Origin: Bacteroidota bacterium
Lineage (GTDB): Bacteria; Bacteroidota; Bacteroidia; Bacteroidales; FEN-979
Assembly (NCBI GenBank): GCA_026391755.1
Contig: JAPLDN010000226.1
Span: 1-10,616, forward strand
Direction: 5' to 3'
DNA length: 10,616 nucleotides
A program made the translations under genes and the position numbers. Positions within the stretch are counted from its first letter, which is position 1. Every line of letters starts with the position of its first letter. Below are positions 1 through 6,594 of this stretch, in pieces. The notes beneath the pieces were generated by a model that worked only from the letters and a program-made list of their open reading frames with translations, had not been told where the DNA came from and ran no database searches.

Positions 1-421
1 TATGTGTATAAAGATCGGTCAGCAACTGGCTGAACGAATGGCTTGCCCATGCTGCAGGCTTGGTTTGCTTTCCGGGATCGGCCCAGGAATCACTGTAATG
101 AAAATCTATCATGACCCTCATTCCCATATTCCTGGCCCGAAGGGCCATAACCGCAACTTCCTTCTTACTGCAGTGTCCGTTAACTTTATCGGTTGATGGA
201 TTCACCCATACCCTTAGGCGCACAGTATTGATCCCATGATCTTTCAGAATCTGCAGGCATTCTTTTTGGGTACCTGTGCTGTCATAGAAGGTATAGCCGG
301 TGGCTTCCATCTGTTGCAGCCATCCGATATCAGCACCTTTTACGAACTGAGCATTCACTTCATCCGCAGTCAAAAATAAGAGGAGGAAAAACACTGCTGC
401 AATTGCTGCCAGGTATCTCAT
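1..421 (-). CDS. GH53 arabinogalactan endo-beta-1,4-galactanase, 5' part (cut by window edge)
   Basis: Only the first 140 residues are present; the gene runs off the left edge. From the ATG at 421 the protein opens with a Sec signal peptide: a short basic start (MRY), a hydrophobic stretch at about residues 4-18, and a likely cleavage after VNA near residue 25. The mature part matches the N-terminal half of the family 53 (beta/alpha)8 barrel: GADIGWLQQME, the strand INTVRLRVWVNP, and MGMRVMIDFHYSDSWADPGK followed by QTKPAAW. Family members cleave internal beta-1,4-galactosyl bonds in pectic galactan or type I arabinogalactan. The acid/base and nucleophile glutamates would lie beyond the window. 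The signal peptide implies a periplasmic or surface enzyme; no lipoprotein cysteine is seen. No SusC/SusD or other carbohydrate genes are visible, so membership of a utilisation locus cannot be judged. The gap to the preceding DUF3108 gene is 54 bases, compatible with co-transcription. The family call is confident; substrate specificity is inferred. Confidence 0.9.
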   Translation of the reverse strand, partial: MRYLAAIAAVFFLLLFLTADEVNAQFVKGADIGWLQQMEATGYTFYDSTGTQKECLQILKDHGINTVRLRVWVNPSTDKVNGHCSKKEVAVMALRARNMGMRVMIDFHYSDSWADPGKQTKPAAWASHSFSQLLTDLYTH

Positions 422-446
422 AATTTCTATAGTTTATACTTCATTT

Positions 447-481
447 ACCGTTCACTAGTCACCAGTCCCTGGTCACTAGTC
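447..481 (-). repeat. Degenerate heptamer tandem array (about five units), also an interrupted inverted repeat
   Basis: Read on the minus strand, five consecutive 7-base units fit the consensus GACYRGT; two are exactly GACTAGT, at 454-460 and 475-481. The array spans the stop codon (TAG at 476-478) and last Asp codon of the DUF3108 gene and continues into the spacer before the GH53 gene. It also forms a dyad: ACTAGT at 454-459 and 475-480, and ACCAG/CTGGT around a TCC loop at 466-468, with one C-C mismatch in the stem. No T-tract follows, so it is not a classical intrinsic terminator. A related array in opposite orientation lies at 1207-1241. Confidence 0.7.
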
Positions 482-1276
482 ATGATTCTTCAAACCCTTA
501 TATTTCACCAGCTCCATTTTTACAGAACCTACGATCACGGCCGATTTGGCAAGGATAGGAATATGGTTGTTATCGTCGCTGATCCATAGATCCATGGGGT
601 AGGGCTGACTGAAAACGGCGCCGGTAACTACCATAGGCTTGAAGTGAAGGCAGTGGAAAGTCCCCAGTTCGGTTGTGACGACTTCCCTGTCGATGAATTT
701 GATTACCGAAAGATAGAGTGAGTCGTCAAGGATAAAATTGATCGGATAGATATCGCCAGGCTTCATTCCTGAAAAATCGAAATTCCTGGCATGGAAATAG
801 GCTGAAATGATATCGTGTGTGCCCAGGGGCATTTTCTTGTTTGCCCTTGTGCTGGAATATGAGCCCGTGAGCTGGTTGAACTTCACATCATCCTTATAAT
901 TATAGTCTCCTTCACGGGTATCCCTTTTGAATTTCCAGGGCAGAAGATATTCTTCGTCAACCCAGCTTTCAAAACGGTCGTTGACCTTGAAAAACAGGTT
1001 AAATGCACCTTTGGATTTTCCTTCACCGACAATATGATACGTTTTCCTTCCCGCAATATCCACCGATTCGCTGCTTACTTCGAGGCTGCCTATACCTGCA
1101 GTTACTTTTCCCGTAAGATAGGAATCGTAGTAAACTGTAAATGTCAGTTTTTCCCCATAAGTAAACGATTTATTATTGACCGGCTTGAGATCCTGTGCAA
1201 ACAGGCGAACAGTGAATAGTGAACAGTTAACAGTGACTGCGAAGAGGAAAAATAAGCGAAGAAAGGTTTGAGCCAT
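476..1276 (-). CDS. Secreted DUF3108 family protein
   Basis: A 266-residue protein of unknown function. The start at 1276 gives a signal peptide with a hydrophobic core at about residues 5-27 (ending VRLFA), with likely cleavage just before or after Gln28, so the protein should be exported. The mature part is rich in beta strands and has DUF3108-like features: an opening FTYGEKLTFTVYYDSYLTGK (the family's Gly-Glu-Lys-Leu start), a central FESWVDEEYLLPWKFKRD, a GDIYPINFILDD segment, and a C-terminal run with LGTFHCLHFKP and MDLWISDDNNHIPILAKS. No catalytic motif can be named. It starts 14 bases after the leuS stop with no promoter-like box between, so it is probably co-transcribed with leuS. 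No Shine-Dalgarno is seen; the leader is A-rich. Oddities: residues 13-24 of the signal peptide are encoded by a 7-base tandem repeat, and the stop codon lies in a similar inverted array. Family assignment is from pattern recognition; function is unknown. Confidence 0.85.
   Translation of the reverse strand: MAQTFLRLFFLFAVTVNCSLFTVRLFAQDLKPVNNKSFTYGEKLTFTVYYDSYLTGKVTAGIGSLEVSSESVDIAGRKTYHIVGEGKSKGAFNLFFKVNDRFESWVDEEYLLPWKFKRDTREGDYNYKDDVKFNQLTGSYSSTRANKKMPLGTHDIISAYFHARNFDFSGMKPGDIYPINFILDDSLYLSVIKFIDREVVTTELGTFHCLHFKPMVVTGAVFSQPYPMDLWISDDNNHIPILAKSAVIVGSVKMELVKYKGLKNHD
1207..1241 (+). repeat. Degenerate heptamer array inside the DUF3108 signal-peptide coding region
   Basis: On the plus strand, four consecutive 7-base units at 1207-1234 fit the consensus GAAYAGT (the fourth begins with T), followed by a partial fifth unit (GACTGCG). 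The unit resembles that of the 447-481 array (GACYRGT) but runs in the opposite direction, so the two face each other around the DUF3108 gene. On the coding strand the array encodes residues 13-24 of the signal peptide (AVTVNCSLFTVR). Confidence 0.7.
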
Positions 1277-1290
1277 GGAGGCTTTATTTT

Positions 1291-4104
1291 TTAAACGACC
1301 ACATTGATGATCTTCTTATGGACCACAATGATTTTTTTCGGGTTTTTGCCTTCAAGCCATTTTGATGATTCCACGGCGTCAAGCACGGCTTTTTGAATTT
1401 CCTCAACCTGCATTTCAACCGGAAGCTCCAGCTGGAAGCGCATTTTTCCGTTAAAAGAAACTGGGTAATTAAAAGAATTTTCAGCCAGGTATGCTTCTTT
1501 GAACACCGGGAACCTTGCCCTGGTAATACTTTCGTTATGACCGCAGGCCTGCCAGAGTTCTTCGGCCAGGTGGGGGGCGTAAGGTGATATCAGAATCAAA
1601 AGGTCTTCCAGAACAGCGCGCTTGCTACATTTAAGCTCACCCAGTTCGTTAACGCAGATCATAAAAGTACTCACCGCGGTATTGAACGAGAGCCGTTCTA
1701 TGTCGTCCTGTACCTTTTTTATGGTTTTATGCAAAATGCGGAGTTCGGCTGCTTCAGGGGCTCCATCACTGAGCCTGAAATGGTTTTCCTCATCATGGTA
1801 TAGCCTCCAGAATTTTCTGATGAACCTGAACACTCCTTCGATGCCGTTTGTATCCCATGGTTTTGACTGCTCGAGAGGACCCAGGAACATTTCATACAAC
1901 CGAAATGTATCGGCTCCATAATGCATGATCAGTTCGTCGGGATTAACCACGTTGTACAGTGATTTGGACATCTTTTCAACGGCATGTCCGCAGACATACT
2001 GATTGTCTTCCAGGATAAACTCAGCATCAGCCAGGTCGGGCCTCCAGTTGCGGAAACCCTGAGTATCGAGAATATCGTTGTCGACCAGGCTCACATCCAC
2101 ATGCATCACGATATGTTCATGCTGGTCTTTCAGGTTATAAGAAACAAAGGTATTTGAACCTTTCAGGCGGTAAACCAGGTTTGATCGGCCCTGGATTTTT
2201 CCCTGGTTGACAAGTTTTTTAAAAGGTTCTTCACATATCGCCAAGCCTATGTCGAAAAGGAATTTGTTCCAGAATCTCGAATAGATCAGGTGGCCTGTGG
2301 CATGTTCATCTCCTCCGATATACAGGTCGACATTCTGCCAGTAATTCACGGCTTCTTTGGAAAAATATTCCTGCTGATTGCGTGGGTCCATATACCGGAG
2401 GTAATACCCGCTGGATCCTGCAAAACCGGGCATGGTGTTGGTTTCAAGAGGGTAACCTTCTTTTGTTTTCCAGTTTTTCGCCCTGGCCAGGGGTGGCTCA
2501 CCTGTTTCGGTGGGGAGGTAGGCATCGACCGGGGGGAGTTCCAATGGCAGTTCACTATCGTCAAGCACATAGGGAATGCCTTCTTTAAAGTAAACTGGGA
2601 AAGGCTCGCCCCAATAACGCTGCCGGCTGAAGATGGCGTCACGCAATCTGAAATTCACCATTCCTTTACCTATGCCCATTTCATTGACCCGTTTAATGAC
2701 AGCCTTGATCGCATCTTTCACCTGCATCCCGTTAATAAAGTCCGAATTGATCATAAGGCCGTCCTTGGCATCGTAAGAGCTTTCGGAGATATCGCCCCCT
2801 GCAACCACTTCGGTGATGGGCAATCGGAAGTGCTTTGCAAAATCATAGTCCCTGCTGTCGTGGGCGGGAACTGCCATGATGGCTCCGGTGCCGTAACCAG
2901 CAAGGACATAATCGGCAACCCAGATGGGGCTTGGCTTTAAGTTAAACGGGTTGAGGCAGTAAGCCCCCGTGAACACACCGCTGATTTTTTTCACTTCGGC
3001 CATACGTTCTCGTTCCGAACGGTTTTTAACTTCCCCTATATAGGCCCTGACGGCTTCAATATGGGAAAGCGGGGTGATTTTTTCAATGTAATCATGTTCG
3101 GGTGAAAGAACCATGAATGTTGAGCCGAATATGGTATCGGGGCGGGTTGTGAAGATATTCAGTTTCAGTTCCGAATCCTTTATAGGGAAATGGATCTCGG
3201 CTCCTTCTGAACGGCCTATCCAGTATTTCTGCTGGTCTTTCAGGGATTCAGACCATTCAATTTTATCGAGGCCGTCGAGCAACCTCTGGGCATAAGCTGT
3301 AATGCGGAGAAACCACTGCCGCATCATTTTCCGCTCAACCGGGTGGTTTCCGCGGACCGAAAACCCGTTCGCCACTTCGTCATTGGCAAGAACGGTTCCC
3401 AGTTCGGGGCACCAATTGACCATAGCTTCAGAAAGATAAGCGAGCCGGTAGTTCATCAATATTTCCTGTCTCTGTTTTTCAGAAAACGAAGCCCAGTCAG
3501 TGGCTGTAAACACACCTTTCCAGTCCTGGCTGAAGGCAGGGTCTTTTTTCGACAGTTCGTTATACCAGTTAGGTGTAACGGAAGCACGCACATCCGCATT
3601 CCCTAAAGATCTGAAAATATCGACAAGATCATCCACCGGCCTTGACTTACCTGCATTAAGGTCGTACCAGTGATTGTATAAACGGATGAACGTCCATTGG
3701 GTCCATTTGTAATAATCAGGATCACTGGTTTTAACCTCCCGGTCCCAGTCATATGAAAACCCTATTTTATCCATCTGCTCGCGGTACCTGGCTACATTCT
3801 TTTCGGTGGTCACCGCGGGATGGGTGCCGGTTTGAATGGCGTACTGCTCCGCAGGAAGTCCGTAAGCGTCGTAACCCATAGGATGTAATACATTAAAGCC
3901 TTTCAGCCTCTTGTATCTTGAATAGATGTCCGATGCAATATACCCAAGAGGATGCCCAACATGCAGTCCTGCCCCGGAAGGGTAAGGAAACATATCAAGT
4001 ACATAAAATTTAGGTTTCGCAGGTTCAATTTCGGTATGGAATGTTTTATTCTCAAGCCAGTATTTCTGCCATTTCTTCTCTATCTCCTGAAAGTTGTATT
4101 CCAT
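1291..4104 (-). CDS. leuS: Leucyl-tRNA synthetase (LeuRS)
   Basis: A complete class I aminoacyl-tRNA synthetase of 937 residues that charges tRNA-Leu with leucine in the cytoplasm. The HIGH signature is HVGH at residues 48-51, within PYPSGAGLHVGHPLGY, and the KMSKS signature is at 711-715. Between them is the CP1 editing domain, with TTRPDT at 319-324 and GTGAIMAVPAHDSRDYDFA at about 405-423; the latter holds the aspartates used to hydrolyse mischarged tRNA. The anticodon-binding domain follows KMSKS (for example SPYAPHLAEELW), then the short C-terminal domain. It is longer than E. coli LeuRS (about 860 residues), largely because of an insertion at about residues 149-220 before NWCPELGTVLANDEV, which I associate with Bacteroidota enzymes. 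The CxxC-type zinc ligands of the E. coli ZN1 module are absent here (NGFSVRGNHPVERK). The ATG at 4104 is set by the conserved N-terminus (FQEIEKKWQKYW). It is the first gene of a probable leuS - DUF3108 (- GH53) unit. Confidence 0.98.
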   Translation of the reverse strand: MEYNFQEIEKKWQKYWLENKTFHTEIEPAKPKFYVLDMFPYPSGAGLHVGHPLGYIASDIYSRYKRLKGFNVLHPMGYDAYGLPAEQYAIQTGTHPAVTTEKNVARYREQMDKIGFSYDWDREVKTSDPDYYKWTQWTFIRLYNHWYDLNAGKSRPVDDLVDIFRSLGNADVRASVTPNWYNELSKKDPAFSQDWKGVFTATDWASFSEKQRQEILMNYRLAYLSEAMVNWCPELGTVLANDEVANGFSVRGNHPVERKMMRQWFLRITAYAQRLLDGLDKIEWSESLKDQQKYWIGRSEGAEIHFPIKDSELKLNIFTTRPDTIFGSTFMVLSPEHDYIEKITPLSHIEAVRAYIGEVKNRSERERMAEVKKISGVFTGAYCLNPFNLKPSPIWVADYVLAGYGTGAIMAVPAHDSRDYDFAKHFRLPITEVVAGGDISESSYDAKDGLMINSDFINGMQVKDAIKAVIKRVNEMGIGKGMVNFRLRDAIFSRQRYWGEPFPVYFKEGIPYVLDDSELPLELPPVDAYLPTETGEPPLARAKNWKTKEGYPLETNTMPGFAGSSGYYLRYMDPRNQQEYFSKEAVNYWQNVDLYIGGDEHATGHLIYSRFWNKFLFDIGLAICEEPFKKLVNQGKIQGRSNLVYRLKGSNTFVSYNLKDQHEHIVMHVDVSLVDNDILDTQGFRNWRPDLADAEFILEDNQYVCGHAVEKMSKSLYNVVNPDELIMHYGADTFRLYEMFLGPLEQSKPWDTNGIEGVFRFIRKFWRLYHDEENHFRLSDGAPEAAELRILHKTIKKVQDDIERLSFNTAVSTFMICVNELGELKCSKRAVLEDLLILISPYAPHLAEELWQACGHNESITRARFPVFKEAYLAENSFNYPVSFNGKMRFQLELPVEMQVEEIQKAVLDAVESSKWLEGKNPKKIIVVHKKIINVVV

Positions 4105-4126
4105 GATTGTTTGTAAAGTAAACCTG

Positions 4127-4134
4127 CAAAGGTA
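4127..4134 (-). promoter_or_regulatory. Putative Bacteroidota-type -7 box for leuS
   Basis: The minus strand reads TACCTTTG, an exact match to the Bacteroidota -7 consensus TAnnTTTG. It lies 22 bases upstream of the leuS ATG, giving a short leader. No clear TTTG-like -33 element is seen at the expected distance, so the call rests on one box and its position in a divergent spacer. Confidence 0.5.
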
Positions 4135-4162
4135 GGAAATAGGAAATAATGCAGGAAATTTC

Positions 4163-4170
4163 TATTTTTG
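4163..4170 (+). promoter_or_regulatory. Putative -7 box for the AsmA-like gene
   Basis: TATTTTTG fits TAnnTTTG and ends 22 bases before the ATG at 4193. Its -33 region would fall in the 4135-4162 segment, which is also where the leuS -33 region would lie, so the two divergent promoters may share or compete for the same DNA. That segment contains two tandem GGAAATA units and the palindrome GAAATTTC at 4155-4162. No strong -33 element is visible. Confidence 0.4.
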
Positions 4171-4192
4171 AGGTTGATCCCCGGCCGCATCA

Positions 4193-6562
4193 ATGACAGA
4201 ACAGGAACCCATTCGTAAAAGGAGAAGAACACCCAGGATCCTGATCCGTATCTTTTCGGGGTTGGTCATCCTTTTCGTGCTCATTGTCCTTAGCATTTAC
4301 GTGCTGTTTAATTTCTTCGGAACAAGACTCCTGCGCCAAATGATTCAGAAAAAGGTCTATACCTCAAGCCAGGGCTTGTACACCATAGATTTTTCGGATC
4401 TGAAGATCAATATTTTCACAAGGAATATCAGTGTTTATGATTTCTGTCTCACGCCCGATACCCTGCTTTACCGGAAACTGAAAAGCGAAGGTAAAGCAAA
4501 AACAGCTCTGTATAAAATTTCTTACCGGGAACTGATCCTTCGGAGAATAAACTTCAGGGAGATATGGATCAATAAGAACTTTCAACTCAGGGAAATGGAG
4601 ATTATCAAGCCCGAGATTGTTCTGATGGGCTTTCCCGATACCCTGACTTTACGCAAAGGCAGGTTTAAAAATGTGTATGAAGACGTTTATCCCCTTGCAT
4701 CCAGGATCTTCAGGGAGGTTTATATTGATTCCATTTATGTTGAGCGGGCCAGGATTATTTCCGATAAGGAAGGAAAACCAGGGAAACAGGCTTTGGGCCA
4801 GTACGAATTCTCGGCCACTCTTCGCGACTTTGCCATAAACCCATTCAGCTATTATAACCATGACAGGGTATTTTATTCACGTGACATTGACTTCAAGGTA
4901 CATAATGTCAGATACAGCCTCACCGACAGTCTTTACTTTCTCCAGGCCGAAGAGATTGGATTTAACCTTGTGAAGTCGAGGATATACGGCAAAAACGTTT
5001 CTCTTCGCCCGAATTTCTTTTCAAAGAGACTCAGCCATGCACACCAGGGTACATTTTTCCAGGTTGATGTTCCCGGGTTTGCAATAGACGGGATCAACCT
5101 GTATGCTGCTCTTACCGATCAGAAGGTGCACGTTCACAAAGTTATCCTTGAATATGCAAGGCTTAAAATATTTCATAATTCATCCGAAGAAGCAAAGTTG
5201 GCCAGGCTAAATACAAAACGTCGTAAAAACCATAAGCCGTTCAATAAAGCCGAATTGTATACGGTCATTGCAGGAAAACTCAAATCGGTTCAGCTTGACA
5301 CCCTTGTCATTCGTGAAGCTTCTCTGGAATATTTCAGGGACCTGAACGATCATAATCCTGAGCTTCGAGTGGCACGCATGGATATCAGGGTCGAAGAATT
5401 CCAGCTTGATTCCCTTGCAGGCAAAAGAAAGGACAGGATTTTCTATGCCAGGGACTTTGACCTCAACCTGCATGATATTGTTTTAAGGCTGCGCGACCAG
5501 ATCCATGTTTTAAACGCAGGGCATGTTTACCTTTCCACAAAAAGAAAAGTCGTCGACATCGAAGAGGGGATGTTCTATCCTGATGAAGCCAGGAACATGG
5601 AAAATCAAGAAAGCAGGAAAAACACTATTTCTGTATTATTACCCGACCTTCAGTTTAATCATATTGATCTGGTGAAGGCATTCCACAAACAGGATCTTGT
5701 TTTCGGGAATCTGATCGTTGAATCTCCCGATGTGCGTATCACAAAATACAGGCCTTCTGTCAAGAAAGACGCCAGGTTCAGGAAGGCCGGGGACTTTTTC
5801 AACGAATCCAACGATGATGTGGTTTACGATCTTTTAAAAAAGTATGTCAATTCGATAAGCGGGGATTCAATTATTGTAAATAATGGATTCCTGGGATTTC
5901 ATCATTGTTCCGACACCCTGGACCAGCAGATCAGTTCAGGAACTTTCAACCTGAAAATGTATGCGTTCCTGATCGACTCGGTTCACGGGATGAACCAGCA
6001 GGGATATTTTTACAGCAAGGATTTTGACTTTGACCTGAGGTCATTCAACTATATTTCTCCTGACAGCCTGAGGCAGGTAAAATTCAATCGCCTGCATATA
6101 GCAACCAGGGATTCACTGATCGAGGCCGACAGTATTTCCTTTGACCGTACCAGGGAACCTCTGGCTTCAGAGACCCGGAGAAAATCCAACGTATCCTTGA
6201 AATTTACCCTCGACAACCTGTTCCTTCAGGGTCTTAACCATAAAAAGCTGTTCCTGGAAAAAGTCCTCCAGGCCAATATCATGATGCTCGACAATCCGCA
6301 GTTAAGCCTTAAAGCCGGCGACCCGGTAATTTTGAAACCCGGCGAGGAGGATGAAAGGATGGCTGCATCCCAGGACCTGGTGAAGTTTCTTAAGGTAAGC
6401 AAACTGATCATTTTAAAAGGGGACCTGGCATTTGATGGACTGGAGCGAACAAAGTCAAGCTATTTTAAATTGAAAGACATTGATTTTTCGATACAGAACC
6501 TTGATATGCGGCTGCCCGACAAAGGAAAGATGAACGGGTCCATATCAGTATTGTTCCACTGA
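4193..6562 (+). CDS. AsmA-like membrane-anchored repeat protein, N-terminal part (frame ends early)
   Basis: 789 residues. A basic N-terminus (IRKRRRTPR) precedes one hydrophobic helix at about residues 18-42, so the protein is probably anchored in the inner membrane with the remainder in the periplasm. The rest is rich in beta strands with no catalytic motif and resembles the large AsmA/TamB-like proteins of Gram-negative envelopes (weak similarity by eye). A module recurs. A motif like FYSRDIDF appears at residues 227, 417 and 606, with a weaker copy (YFKLKDIDF) at 757. A second motif beginning near a Pro (VPGFAID, LLPDLQF) is centred at 294, 484 and, with Leu for Pro, 673. The frame stops at the TGA at 6560-6562 in mid-module, and the next part of the module continues in the -1 frame. 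I therefore regard this as the first 62% of one broken gene. The ATG at 4193 is favoured by the promoter position and membrane anchor. It is divergent from leuS and upstream of ftsX. Confidence 0.75.
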   Translation: MTEQEPIRKRRRTPRILIRIFSGLVILFVLIVLSIYVLFNFFGTRLLRQMIQKKVYTSSQGLYTIDFSDLKINIFTRNISVYDFCLTPDTLLYRKLKSEGKAKTALYKISYRELILRRINFREIWINKNFQLREMEIIKPEIVLMGFPDTLTLRKGRFKNVYEDVYPLASRIFREVYIDSIYVERARIISDKEGKPGKQALGQYEFSATLRDFAINPFSYYNHDRVFYSRDIDFKVHNVRYSLTDSLYFLQAEEIGFNLVKSRIYGKNVSLRPNFFSKRLSHAHQGTFFQVDVPGFAIDGINLYAALTDQKVHVHKVILEYARLKIFHNSSEEAKLARLNTKRRKNHKPFNKAELYTVIAGKLKSVQLDTLVIREASLEYFRDLNDHNPELRVARMDIRVEEFQLDSLAGKRKDRIFYARDFDLNLHDIVLRLRDQIHVLNAGHVYLSTKRKVVDIEEGMFYPDEARNMENQESRKNTISVLLPDLQFNHIDLVKAFHKQDLVFGNLIVESPDVRITKYRPSVKKDARFRKAGDFFNESNDDVVYDLLKKYVNSISGDSIIVNNGFLGFHHCSDTLDQQISSGTFNLKMYAFLIDSVHGMNQQGYFYSKDFDFDLRSFNYISPDSLRQVKFNRLHIATRDSLIEADSISFDRTREPLASETRRKSNVSLKFTLDNLFLQGLNHKKLFLEKVLQANIMMLDNPQLSLKAGDPVILKPGEEDERMAASQDLVKFLKVSKLIILKGDLAFDGLERTKSSYFKLKDIDFSIQNLDMRLPDKGKMNGSISVLFH
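6505..6562 (+). other. Frameshift interval breaking the AsmA-like gene
   Basis: The -1 frame is open from 6505, just after a TGA at 6502-6504, and the upstream frame closes at 6560-6562, so the break must lie in these 58 bases. In the -1 frame the sequence reads smoothly through IVPLKELNRNSGGRPLIRAR into the downstream half. One missing base would rejoin the frames; near 6550 it would give a strand such as GSISV-x-VPLKEL. No canonical slippery heptamer (X XXY YYZ) is present and the only short homopolymer is GGG at 6536-6538. A real mutation or an assembly error fits better than programmed frameshifting. Confidence 0.7.
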
Positions 6563-6594
6563 AAGAACTGAACAGAAACTCCGGGGGAAGACCT

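Noticed and set aside
2..196. Open frame on the plus strand at the left edge
   Set aside because: It is antisense to the GH53 gene, whose family motifs are clear on the minus strand; the plus translation has no recognisable features.
447..481. CRISPR array or intrinsic terminator
   Set aside because: Units are 7 bases with no spacers, and the dyad has no following T-tract on either strand.
2290..2940. Long (216-codon) plus-strand open frame inside leuS
   Set aside because: It lies wholly antisense to conserved LeuRS catalytic sequence and its translation has no family-like pattern, so it is a shadow of biased codon use.
6505..6562. Programmed -1 ribosomal frameshift in the AsmA-like gene
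   Set aside because: No X XXY YYZ heptamer in the correct phase was found in the overlap; CAAAGGAAAG at 6520-6529 is A-rich but does not permit re-pairing in both sites.
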